Below, piece after piece: positions 27,219 to 35,089 of a stretch of 64,000 nt of DNA. The translations under genes were made by a program, and so were the position numbers. The DNA comes from Halarchaeum nitratireducens (lineage in GTDB: Archaea > Halobacteriota > Halobacteria > Halobacteriales > Halobacteriaceae). Where the stretch lies: assembly GCF_014647155.1 (NCBI RefSeq), contig NZ_BMOQ01000002.1, positions 186,001 through 250,000 of the forward strand, in the 5' to 3' direction. Position 1 is the stretch's first letter, and every line of letters starts with the position of its first letter. A model generated the notes under the pieces. That model had not been told where the DNA came from, did no database searches, and saw only the letters and a list, made by a program, of their open reading frames with translations.

Positions 27219-27337
27219 GCGCGGCCGCCGAGACCGGGGGTCGAGTTCCCGTATCGGGAAGTCGGGCGGCGACGTCGCGCGTTCGTTCGTCGCTATTCGG
27301 CGTAACTGCGGTTAATTCGGGTTGACGAACTCGGGCG

Positions 27338-27344
27338 TATATAT
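27338..27344 (+). promoter_or_regulatory. TATA-like promoter of the repeat-protein gene
   Basis: TATATAT at 27338-27344 predicts transcription starting near 27367. That falls after the GTG at 27357, so it points to the ATG at 27375 as the true start. Confidence 0.6.
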
Positions 27345-27374
27345 GTCGGTGAGTCCGTGACTAGAGACGAAAGG

Positions 27375-28508
27375 ATGCGCCAATCCGTCATCACGTTGTT
27401 CGTGTGTCTCCTCGTCGTCGCGGGGTCGGCGTCTGTCACGGCGAGCGTCGGTTCGGTCGACGGCGACGCCCGCGATGCCGTACCGAACGGGACGACGAAC
27501 GACACCGCGTCGGACGCGATCGCGCCCGGGGAGCGCCTCGCGGGCGTGGTCGGTGTCCGAGGCGCCGATCTCAAGGGGGATCTCGAATCCCGAACGTTCG
27601 GTCGACGGGTCGAAAGCGCGGCGACGCCGGACGCGAAGGCCGAAATCGTCAGCGCACAGTTCGAGGAGAGCCGAGCACGAGCCGAGCGACTCGCCGACCG
27701 GCTCACGCGACTTCAGCAGGCCCGGCGGAACGGAACGATCAGCGAGGGTCGGTACGCCGCACGCGTGGCCGAGACGCGTGCCGAGTTGAACGCCGTCGCG
27801 GCGGTGACGAGCCGGACCGCGAACGTCTCTGAGGGCCTCCCTGCGGAGGCCCTCCGCGCGAACGGTGTCAACGCCACCGCGATCAGAACGCTCCAGCGAC
27901 GCGCTGGGGAGCTGAGCGGACCGGAAGTCGCGCGCGTCGCACGAACGATTACCGGCCCCGACCACGGTCAGGGTCCGGTGAACGCGACCGACCGGCGTAC
28001 GCGACCGGCGCGATCGGCGGACACCGAGACGGTCACACCGGGTCCCGACCGGACTACGACACCGGCTCCCAACCGGACGGTACCGATCCGTGACCGAACC
28101 GACACGGTAGCGAACAATCAGACGGGTGCGATGGCTCGCAACCGAACGACTACGGCGACGGGTGATCGGACGGCTACCGTGGCCCGCAACCGAACGGCCA
28201 CAGTGGACGGGAATCAGACGGCTACGGCGGCACGTAACCGAACGGACACAGTGGACGGGAATCAGACGGCTACGGCGGCGCGTAACCGAACGGCCACAGT
28301 GGACGGGAATCAGACGGCTACGGCGGCGCGTAACCGAACGGCCACAGTGGACGGGAATCAGACGGCTACGGCGGCGCGTAACCGAACGGACACGGCGAGT
28401 GATCGGACGACGGGTACCTCACGCCCCGAACCGTCTCGAAGACCGACGGCCGACGGCGGCCACCGGCGGACGGCGGACGCGTCCACGGCCCGATCGCCGG
28501 CCTCGTGA
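27375..28508 (+). CDS. Secreted protein with tandem 16-residue N-sequon repeats
   Basis: This 377-residue protein has a signal peptide (MRQSVITLFVCLLVVAGSAS). A helical region (about residues 60-195) follows with many Arg and Glu, possibly coiled coil (ARAERLADRLTRLQQARRNG). The rest is a long low-complexity tail rich in Thr, Asn and Arg. Residues 272-335 are four 16-residue repeats, each with NRT and NQT, both potential N-glycosylation sites. Further NRT/NQT sites lie just before and after. No C-terminal membrane anchor was seen. It may be a glycosylated surface or secreted stalk protein. It follows the anchored winged-helix gene by 156 bases. Confidence 0.75.
   Translation: MRQSVITLFVCLLVVAGSASVTASVGSVDGDARDAVPNGTTNDTASDAIAPGERLAGVVGVRGADLKGDLESRTFGRRVESAATPDAKAEIVSAQFEESRARAERLADRLTRLQQARRNGTISEGRYAARVAETRAELNAVAAVTSRTANVSEGLPAEALRANGVNATAIRTLQRRAGELSGPEVARVARTITGPDHGQGPVNATDRRTRPARSADTETVTPGPDRTTTPAPNRTVPIRDRTDTVANNQTGAMARNRTTTATGDRTATVARNRTATVDGNQTATAARNRTDTVDGNQTATAARNRTATVDGNQTATAARNRTATVDGNQTATAARNRTDTASDRTTGTSRPEPSRRPTADGGHRRTADASTARSPAS
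28188..28379 (+). repeat. Four tandem 48-bp repeats inside the secreted protein gene
   Basis: Units begin at 28188, 28236, 28284 and 28332. Units 3 and 4 are identical; units 1 and 2 differ from them by one base each. A partial fifth unit follows at 28380, and degenerate copies lie before 28188. The unit encodes NRTATVDGNQTATAAR (with A/D variation at position 4). The near-perfect DNA identity means recent expansion. Confidence 0.95.
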
Positions 28509-28520
28509 ACGGGGTGGCGC

Positions 28521-29429
28521 TCACAGGACGAACTGGAGCAGGACGAAGACGGCGGCGAGCGAGGTGACGGTGGTGACGAAGACGTTCGCGGACGCGAGGC
28601 GGGTGTCGCCGCCGAGTTGCGTCGCGTAGATGAACGTCGAGATGGCGGTCGGCATGGCGAGCATGACGACGCCGGTGCGGACGGTGAGGGGATCGCTCGT
28701 GAGGAGCGTGAAGACGCCGAAGGCGAGGAGCGGCATACAGACGATCTTGAGGGCGACGACGGCACCGACCGTCGGAACGTCGACGCCGTCGGCGTCGAAG
28801 GTGAGCGAGGCCGCGACGGAGAGGAGCGCGGCGGGGAGCGCGAGGTCCGCGAGCCACCCGAGCGCCGTCGCAGCGACGTCCGGGACGGGGAGGCCGAACG
28901 CGGCGAAGCCGAGGCCGACGACGAGCGTGACGATCACGGGGTTGCGTACGATGCCGAGGAATTCGTCGCGGAGGTCGGCCTCGGCGTCGTTGATCGTCAT
29001 GAGGACGAGGACGGTGAGCGGGATCTGGACGAGCGCGCCGACGCCGAGGAGGACGCTCGCCTTCCCGGCCGCGACCGATCCGAGCGTGATCGTGACGATC
29101 GGGAGCCCGAGGAAGCCGAAGTTGCTGTGGTACGATTGGACGATGGCGACGCTGCGTTTCGCGGGGTCGTCGAGGCGGCGGTGGACGAGCCACGCGATCG
29201 CGGCGACGGCGAGCTCGACGAGGACGAACGCGGCGATCATGCGCGGTGAGAAGACCGCGACGAGGTCCGTCGTCGCGGTCGAGGCGAAGACGAGCGCGGG
29301 GAGCGCGACGTAGAACGCAAAGCGCGTCAGGTAGTCCGCGCGCGTGGCCGTGAGGAGGCCGAGGCGGCGGGCGACGAGCCCGGCGCCGAGGAGGCCGAAC
29401 ATGTAGAGGAGGTTGGAGGCCAGCGACAC
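28521..29429 (-). CDS. AEC-family (auxin efflux carrier-like) transporter
   Basis: This 302-residue membrane protein has about ten helices in two five-helix halves. Signatures are LLGAGLVARRLGLL, FYVALPALVF, QSYHSNFGFLGLPIV and ALPAALLSVAASL, with the final TAISTFIYATQLG. AEC proteins of prokaryotes export or import malonate, malate and other organic anions. The substrate here is unknown. The GTG start at 29429 gives a family-normal N-terminus. The gene converges with the repeat-protein gene across 12 bases. Confidence 0.87.
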   Translation of the reverse strand: MSLASNLLYMFGLLGAGLVARRLGLLTATRADYLTRFAFYVALPALVFASTATTDLVAVFSPRMIAAFVLVELAVAAIAWLVHRRLDDPAKRSVAIVQSYHSNFGFLGLPIVTITLGSVAAGKASVLLGVGALVQIPLTVLVLMTINDAEADLRDEFLGIVRNPVIVTLVVGLGFAAFGLPVPDVAATALGWLADLALPAALLSVAASLTFDADGVDVPTVGAVVALKIVCMPLLAFGVFTLLTSDPLTVRTGVVMLAMPTAISTFIYATQLGGDTRLASANVFVTTVTSLAAVFVLLQFVL

Positions 29430-29614
29430 ACCGAAGGGGTCGTGTCGGGGATGCTTTCGCGTTTCGGATGCGGGCGAGATGGAAGAGTACGTACGTCGGG
29501 TACCGTGCCCGACCCGCGACCGATCGAAGCCGACCGATCGAGCCGGTCGTAATCGGTTTGGTCGCGGCCCCGCGTAGCCCGACGTGTGGGTCCCGACAGC
29601 GAGAGGTGGGCTGC
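29430..29614. other. Intergenic part with no recognised gene
   Basis: This is the first part of a 470-base gap between the AEC gene and the next iron-linked gene. I saw no coding pattern or RNA gene. The remainder holds the interrupted reading frame listed next. Confidence 0.4.
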
Positions 29615-29860
29615 GTGCCCCGGGCGGCGCTCTCCGATAGCGTCGGATCGCATCGGCTTCGAGCGGGATTGCTCCTCGGGCCCGTGCTCGTCCTCGTCTC
29701 CGTCTCCGTCTTCGGGCCCGTGCTCGTCGATCCGATCAGCGTGTGAGCAGACGATGACGACGCGTACACGTACGAAGCTACGGTCACCGCGATGCTCGTC
29801 GGTCTCTGGTCACTCAGGCGCGGGTGGAGACAGTACGACCGGGGGCGGGAGGAGCGGTGA
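29615..29860 (+). pseudogene. Possible small membrane protein gene interrupted by an in-frame TGA
   Basis: From GTG 29615 the frame encodes a hydrophobic segment (LLLGPVLVLVSVSVFGPVLV) and reaches TGA at 29744-29746. Reading on in the same frame gives a coding-like stretch (DDDAYTYEATVTAMLVGLW, then RRGWRQYDRGREER) to TGA at 29858-29860. Together they would make one protein of about 80 residues with one or two membrane helices. It could be a pseudogene, a sequencing error, or two unrelated frames. Confidence 0.35.
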
Positions 29861-29901
29861 GACGACGGGCGCGTCGGCGACGGCGGGAGGAGCGGTGTCG
29901 G

Positions 29902-31098
29902 TCAGTTCCCGGTGACGATGTCGGCGACGCGCTGTCGGTCGAAGAGCCGTTCGCCCTCGGGGATCGCTGGATAGGGCTCGCCGTCGGTGTAGCCCGGCCA
30001 CTCGCCGAAGACGTCGGGGTAGAGCTGTTTCGCCGTCATCTCGATCTGGAAGAGGTTCATCAGCGGGCCCTGATAGCGCATCCCCTGCGCGTAGACACGA
30101 TCGTTCTGCACGGCGGAGAGCTCCTTGCCGACCGGGTGGTCGCGGAGCTGCTCGCGGACGGTCGCCATGTCGTAGCGCGAGGTCATCCCCCAGAGGTGGA
30201 GGATGACGTCGGGGTCGGCGTCCGCCATCGTCTCGTAGCCGACGGAGCCCCAGAGGCCGTCCCACTCCGCGTCGCCGAAGGCGTCGGTCGCGGCGAGCGG
30301 GCGGGTGTCCGCGAGCCAGAACCCGGGCCGATTGAGGTGGTACGTCCAGAACTGGCCGTCACCGAGGGTGACGCGGACCGCCGTGGGGCGCTCTTCTCTC
30401 GGCGGGAGGTTCTCCTCGATGTGGGTGATGAGGTCGGCGTGAACGGCGTTCAGCCGCTCGAAGCGCCGGCGCTCTCGGAAGACCGAGGCGACGCGGCCGA
30501 AGATCTCCCAGAGCGTGTAGTATTCGTAGGCGTCGGCGTAGGCCTCGGGCGGCGCGCTGCGCGTGCCGCTGTAGAAGTTCCCGAAGAAGGGGCCGACGTT
30601 CTCTACGACGTCGTCGACGTCGCTGCGACTCCAGTTCTTCTGCGTGCTCGCCCACGCGGGTCCGAGGAGGTGGACGTCGCTGTCGAGGTTGTAGAAGAAC
30701 TCCTTCGTGAAGTTGTCGAACGGGTTCGGGAGGCCCTCCCAGTCGAAGGCGACGCCGTCGAGGTGCTCGTAGTAGTAGTTCATCGTCGTCCCGGACATCT
30801 CGGGGACGAACAGCGAGTTGACGGCGTCGCCGTGGCCGAGCGCGACGAGCATGTCCGCGTACTGCGGGTACATCGTGAAGGCGCTCTCCGGCACCTCGTC
30901 GAACGTCACCTCGCCGACGGGCGCGATGCTCGCGGTGTACGAGTCGGCCGCGCTCGTCCCCCCGGCCGTCGTGGAGCTCGACGTCTCGTCGGCGTCGTCG
31001 CTACTCCCGCCCGTACAGCCGGCGACGAGCGCGCTCCCGACGGCTCCCGCGCCAGCGAGATACGCGCGCCGCGTCGTGCGTGGCGTCCGGTCTACCAT
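29902..31098 (-). CDS. Iron-regulated periplasmic-binding-protein-type lipoprotein
   Basis: This 398-residue protein has a Tat-type N-terminus (TTRRAYLAGAG), lipobox VAGC at about residue 28, a Ser/Thr/Asp linker and a BtuF/FhuD-like binding domain. Family features are FTMYPQYADMLVALGHGDAV, a long helical middle and DPDVILHLWGM. The related proteins bind ferric siderophores, heme or cobalamin for ABC importers. No permease or ATPase gene is adjacent. A near-perfect iron box sits three bases before its ATG, pointing to ferric siderophore. It follows the flavin-reductase-like gene. Confidence 0.82.
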   Translation of the reverse strand: MVDRTPRTTRRAYLAGAGAVGSALVAGCTGGSSDDADETSSSTTAGGTSAADSYTASIAPVGEVTFDEVPESAFTMYPQYADMLVALGHGDAVNSLFVPEMSGTTMNYYYEHLDGVAFDWEGLPNPFDNFTKEFFYNLDSDVHLLGPAWASTQKNWSRSDVDDVVENVGPFFGNFYSGTRSAPPEAYADAYEYYTLWEIFGRVASVFRERRRFERLNAVHADLITHIEENLPPREERPTAVRVTLGDGQFWTYHLNRPGFWLADTRPLAATDAFGDAEWDGLWGSVGYETMADADPDVILHLWGMTSRYDMATVREQLRDHPVGKELSAVQNDRVYAQGMRYQGPLMNLFQIEMTAKQLYPDVFGEWPGYTDGEPYPAIPEGERLFDRQRVADIVTGN

Positions 31099-31100
31099 GA

Positions 31101-31116
31101 TTTAGGCAACCCTAAA
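31101..31116. promoter_or_regulatory. Putative iron box upstream of the binding protein gene
   Basis: TTTAGGCAACCCTAAA is a perfect inverted repeat with a four-base centre. It lies between a TATA-like GTTAAC (about 31123-31128) and the ATG at 31098, so a bound repressor would block initiation. The half-site TTAGG resembles DtxR/IdeR-type operators. Confidence 0.7.
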
Positions 31117-31151
31117 CTGACGGTTAACGCTTGCGGGTTCGAGTTCGGGCG

Positions 31152-31796
31152 TCAGGCCGGCCCGAAGCTCTCGATCGCGGCCTCGGCGGGATCGCGATCC
31201 GCGGCCTCGAGGAGCGCCTTCGCCTCGGCGACGAAGTCGTCGAAGCCGAAGACGTAGACGGCGGGCGTGGGAACGGACGGGTGATCGGCGTCGAAGTCAG
31301 CGAGGTCGTCGAGGCTGTCGACGACGGCGACCGTCGCGCCGGCCTCGGCGAGCGCGTCGAGGCGCGCGCGGTGCGGTGGCGCGTCGCCCCGATAGACGAC
31401 CGTCGCGTCGTGGCCGCTCTCGATCGCGCGCTCGGCGACGCCGACCGCGGGACCGATCCCGGGTCCGGCCGCGTAGACGGCGACGTCGCCCTCGCCGCGG
31501 TACTCGATGGTCCCGAGCGGGCCCTCGATCTCGATCTCGTCGCCCACCTCGCGCCGCGCGAGCCACGTGCCGAGCGACTCTTCCGGGGATTCGTCGACGG
31601 GGTAGCCGACGGTGATCTCGAACGTCTCGGCGACCGCCGGCGAGGAGATCGTGTAGTAGCCGGCGTCGTCCCCGCCGGGGCGGCGCACGAGGACGAACTG
31701 ACCGGGAGCGGCGTCGAACGACGCCGGAGCGTCGAGTTCGATGGCGACCGTCTGCGGGCCGACGTCGGCGACGGCCGCGACCGTGAGCGTTGGCAT
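31152..31796 (-). CDS. Ferredoxin-NADP+ reductase-like flavoprotein
   Basis: This 214-residue protein has an N-terminal FAD-binding barrel (APGQFVLVRRPG and GYYTISSPA, the RxYS-type motif being YTIS here) and a C-terminal NAD(P)-binding fold (VYAAGPGIGPAVGVAERA, VYVFGFDDFV). It resembles the FNR superfamily reductases that feed or take electrons from ferredoxin, or reduce ferric siderophores. The gene precedes the iron-regulated binding protein but has its own TATA-like element. A siderophore-reductase role is an inference from that context. Confidence 0.75.
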   Translation of the reverse strand: MPTLTVAAVADVGPQTVAIELDAPASFDAAPGQFVLVRRPGGDDAGYYTISSPAVAETFEITVGYPVDESPEESLGTWLARREVGDEIEIEGPLGTIEYRGEGDVAVYAAGPGIGPAVGVAERAIESGHDATVVYRGDAPPHRARLDALAEAGATVAVVDSLDDLADFDADHPSVPTPAVYVFGFDDFVAEAKALLEAADRDPAEAAIESFGPA

Positions 31797-31820
31797 GGGC
31801 CGCGATACGTTCGAGCGCGG

Positions 31821-31827
31821 CATAAAC
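31821..31827 (-). promoter_or_regulatory. TATA-like promoter of the flavoprotein gene
   Basis: GTTTATG on the minus strand ends 25 bases before the ATG at 31796, fitting a leaderless transcript. No iron box is near it. Confidence 0.5.
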
Positions 31828-31864
31828 GGCGCGTCTCGGGCGAGGGAGTCCGATTCGGCGACGG

Positions 31865-32740
31865 CTAGTCGATCCAGACGTGCGTTTCGCGATCGGCGTT
31901 CGACGCGGTCGGCGTCGTCGGCACCCCGCCGTCGTACAGCAGGTAGACGACCCGCGTCCTCCCCGGACCGTCCGCGACGGCCGACGACCGGCGTCGCGTC
32001 TCGCCCGCCGGGACCGTGAGCGTCTCGCGGCGGACCTCGTCTCGCGCGAGCACACGCGTCGCGTTCTCGGCGGCGACGCGTTGGCGCTGCACGACGAGCG
32101 TGTACGTCGCCGTTCCCGTCCCGTGGTTCGTGACGCCGACGCTCAGCGTCTCGTTCTCGCCCGGATAGCCGCCGGCGACCGCCCCGCCGTCCCCGGTCGT
32201 GAGCGAGAGCGACGCGCCGGCGGTCGCGGGCGTGAGCGCCGCGTGGGCGACGCTCGCGGCGGCGAGCAGTATCAGGACGACGAGCGCGGCGTCGAGCGTG
32301 CGCCGCGAGCGGTCGTCGGTCGCATCGGGCGACGCGACGGCGGTCCCCGGGGGGGCACCGCTCTCGGACGGCGCCGAATCCGCGGAGCGACGGCGAGCGG
32401 CGACGACGACCGCGAGACACGTCACGGCGGTGAGCGCACCGGCGAGCGGGACGGGACCGAGGGCGAACGGGGAGAGCGAGACGCCGACGGCGCAGAGCGG
32501 CGTGACAACAGCGCTCGCGGCGACGGCGAGCGCGAGGCGGGTCGCCCCCGGGCGTTCGTCGTCAGCGAAGAGCGCGGCGACGATCGCGTACCCCGGCGCG
32601 AGGAGGGCGAGCGCGAGGCCGAGCGGGAGGCGAAGCGCGCCGCCGAGCGGCGAGAGGAGGACGCACGCGTCGGCGAGGAGCGTCAGCCCGATCGCGGCGG
32701 AGAGATCGCGGGGCACGCGCGGCGCGGCGCGAGGCGGCAT
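31865..32740 (-). CDS. DUF1616-domain membrane protein
   Basis: This 291-residue protein has an N-terminal block of four helices (about residues 12-115), a polar linker, a fifth helix (AALVVLILLAAASVAHAAL) and a C-terminal extracytoplasmic beta domain. The latter has SVGVTNHGTGTATYTLVVQ and VVYLLYDGGVP. This is the DUF1616 architecture common in archaea near glycan or S-layer genes. The role is unknown. It lies 46 bases after the ABC ATPase gene on the same strand, without a clear promoter, so it may be the last gene of the FtsX operon. Confidence 0.8.
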   Translation of the reverse strand: MPPRAAPRVPRDLSAAIGLTLLADACVLLSPLGGALRLPLGLALALLAPGYAIVAALFADDERPGATRLALAVAASAVVTPLCAVGVSLSPFALGPVPLAGALTAVTCLAVVVAARRRSADSAPSESGAPPGTAVASPDATDDRSRRTLDAALVVLILLAAASVAHAALTPATAGASLSLTTGDGGAVAGGYPGENETLSVGVTNHGTGTATYTLVVQRQRVAAENATRVLARDEVRRETLTVPAGETRRRSSAVADGPGRTRVVYLLYDGGVPTTPTASNADRETHVWID

Positions 32741-32786
32741 GCGTGTCCGTAGATCCGCCGCGCGCGCAAGTGCGTTGTGCTCCGCT

Positions 32787-33452
32787 TCAGTCGCCCTCGA
32801 TCGTCCCGTCGCGGAGGACGTACCGGTCGTCGAAGCGCTCGACGAGGCGGGGGTCGTGGCTCACCACGAGCAGCGCGGTGTCGAAGTCGTCGCGCACCGC
32901 GTCGAGCGTCGACAGCACGGCGTCCGTCGTCTCGGGGTCGAGCTGGCCGGTCGGCTCGTCGGCGAGGACGACGCTGGGTCGGTTGGCGAGCGCGCGGGCG
33001 ATGGCGACGCGCTGGCGTTCGCCGCCGGAGAGCGCGGGCGGGTGGCGCGTCGCGAGGTCGGCGACGCCGAGACGCGCGAAGAGGGTGTCGAGCCACGCCT
33101 CGTCGATCGCGCCCGCGTGTTCCTGCGGGACGCGCGCGTTCTCGTAGGCGGTGAGGTCGTCGATGAGCCGGAAGGACTGGAAGACGAAGCCGAGGTGGTC
33201 GCGCCTGAGGGCCGCGCGCTCGCGCTCGGAGAGGGCCGTCGCGTCCCGTCCGCGCACGCGGAGCGTCCCGGCGTCCGGCGTCGTCAGGAGGCCGAGCACC
33301 TCGAACAGCGTCGATTTGCCCGCGCCGCTCGCCCCGCGGACGAGCGTCCGCGCGTCCGCCGGGACGCGCAGCGAGAGCCCGTCGAGGACGGCGCGCTCGC
33401 CGCGCGTCAGCGTCAGATCGCGCGCGTCGAGCACGGGCGGCGCGTCGCTCAC
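32787..33452 (-). CDS. LolD/MacB-type ABC transporter ATP-binding protein
   Basis: This 221-residue ATPase has Walker A RGASGAGKST (around residue 40), the Q-loop FVFQSFRLID, signature LSGGERQRVAIARA and Walker B VVLADEPTGQLD. The EPTGQLD variant is typical of LolD/FtsE/MacB-type ATPases that pair with FtsX-like permeases. The GTG start overlaps the preceding gene by GTGA. Its partner is the large FtsX-like permease two genes upstream in the operon. Confidence 0.9.
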   Translation of the reverse strand: MSDAPPVLDARDLTLTRGERAVLDGLSLRVPADARTLVRGASGAGKSTLFEVLGLLTTPDAGTLRVRGRDATALSERERAALRRDHLGFVFQSFRLIDDLTAYENARVPQEHAGAIDEAWLDTLFARLGVADLATRHPPALSGGERQRVAIARALANRPSVVLADEPTGQLDPETTDAVLSTLDAVRDDFDTALLVVSHDPRLVERFDDRYVLRDGTIEGD

Positions 33453-35089
33453 GGCGCCACCCCGGCGCGACACGTCCCCGGTGCCCAGCGAACGACGACG
33501 CGATCCGGTCCCCCGTCGTAGACGACGCTTCCGTTCATCACCCACGACTCGTAGGTCGAGCGGGGTAGTCGGACCGGTCCGGTCGCCGTCGGCGCGCCGA
33601 CGGTCGTCCACGAATCGCGGGCGACAGTCGGGCAGTCGGGCGGCGGGCCGTCGCCCCGGAGCCACGCCGTCACGGGCGCGCGGGCGACGTCCGCCGAGCG
33701 GTAGTTGTCGGCGACGAGCGCGACGTGGTCGTCGGCGGCCCACGTCCCGTCGAGGTGCGTCGTGGCGAACGTCGCGGCGTCGAACGTCTCGGGGTGAGTG
33801 ATCGGCTCGAAGGGATAGGCCTGCAGGCCGAGGAAGGGGAGGGGCGCGGAGGCGAGGAGCGCGACGACCGCGCAACAGGCGGCGACCCGGCCGAGGTGTG
33901 GGCGGCGATGGACGAGCGCGGCCAGCCCCGCGGCCGCGGCGACGAGCGCGCCGAGGTGGACGAACCCCGTCGCGCGGACGGCGAGGTCGAGATAGCGGGG
34001 CGTGCTCCCCGCGGTGAGGGCGAACCCGATCGCCGCGAGCGGCCCGAGGACGGTGGCGAGCGCGGCGATGCCGCGGTCACTGGCGAGCCGCGGCACGCCG
34101 ATCGCGGCGGCGGCGAGGGGGGCGAAAAGCGGGAGCGTGAGACACAGGAGCAGCGGGGCGGTCGTCGCGCGAGCGGGATAGAGCGCGACGACGGCGTTCG
34201 CGGCGAGGACGGCGAGGCCGCCCGCGAACGCGGCGAGCGGGACGGCGCGCTGGACGCGCGCGGAGCTCGCGTCGAGCCAGCGGGCGAGGACGACGACGAG
34301 CGCGAGCCACGCGGCGAACAGCCCGAGCGAGGCGACGGCGGTGTCGGCCTTCGGGAGGTCGATCGCCTCGTAGTAGCCGACGGTGAGCGCCCAGAACCCG
34401 AGCGTGCCGATCGCCCCGCCGACGAGGCGGCGGCAAGTGGGCGAGCGCGCGACGGCGAGCGCGATCAGCGTCGTACAGACGAGGCCGGCGACGAGGGCGC
34501 TGAGGTTGTGCGCGACGGGCATCGTCGCGCCCGCGGCGACGGCGAGCGCGAGCCAGCGACGACTCCCGGTGACGTGTGCGCGGCCGAGCGCGAGGACGAG
34601 AACGGCGAGAACCGCGAGCCCGTACACCTCGCCGCTGACCGACATCGTGCGAAAGAGGAAGGGGCCCTCGACGGCGAGCGCGAGGCCGGCGAACGCGGCC
34701 GCGGCGCGCCCGTGCGAGGCGGGGAGGTCGGCGGTGACGTCGCGGACGAAGACGACGGCGACGAGGGGCGGGACGACGGCGAGACAGGCGACGACGGTTT
34801 GGGCGACGAACAGGGGCGCGACGCCGGTGAGCGCGCTCGCGGCGGCGAGCAGCGTCACGAAGAGGTACTGATCGGCCGCGGGGGCGGCGGCCGCCGTCGG
34901 ATCGAGCGGGACGCCGCCGGCCGCGAGGAGACGTTCGGCGCTACTGGCGAAGACGAACGCGTCCGTGTTGTACGGCAGCGGCGAGACGTGGAGGCTGGCG
35001 AGGCGCGCGGCGATCCCGACGGCGACCACGGCGACGAGGAGCAGCGGATCGACGCGAGGGGGCCCGGCGCCCGCGTCGTCGCCGCTCAT
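33449..35089 (-). CDS. Large polytopic membrane protein, possibly GT-C type
   Basis: This 546-residue protein has about 12 hydrophobic helices followed by a soluble C-terminal domain of about 100 residues. The first loop contains SPLPYNTDAFVFASSAERL, whose acidic residue just after helix 1 resembles GT-C glycosyltransferases. The end has VMNGSVVYDGG and VVVRWAPG. No family was recognised with certainty. It sits between the FtsX permease and its ATPase with four-base overlaps on both sides, so it should work with them. It could be a glycosyltransferase or a structural subunit. Confidence 0.65.
   Translation of the reverse strand: MSGDDAGAGPPRVDPLLLVAVVAVGIAARLASLHVSPLPYNTDAFVFASSAERLLAAGGVPLDPTAAAAPAADQYLFVTLLAAASALTGVAPLFVAQTVVACLAVVPPLVAVVFVRDVTADLPASHGRAAAAFAGLALAVEGPFLFRTMSVSGEVYGLAVLAVLVLALGRAHVTGSRRWLALAVAAGATMPVAHNLSALVAGLVCTTLIALAVARSPTCRRLVGGAIGTLGFWALTVGYYEAIDLPKADTAVASLGLFAAWLALVVVLARWLDASSARVQRAVPLAAFAGGLAVLAANAVVALYPARATTAPLLLCLTLPLFAPLAAAAIGVPRLASDRGIAALATVLGPLAAIGFALTAGSTPRYLDLAVRATGFVHLGALVAAAAGLAALVHRRPHLGRVAACCAVVALLASAPLPFLGLQAYPFEPITHPETFDAATFATTHLDGTWAADDHVALVADNYRSADVARAPVTAWLRGDGPPPDCPTVARDSWTTVGAPTATGPVRLPRSTYESWVMNGSVVYDGGPDRVVVRWAPGTCRAGVAP

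Noticed and set aside
28116-28390. CRISPR-like array
   Set aside because: The repeats are contiguous without spacers and lie in frame within a protein gene, so they are coding tandem repeats.
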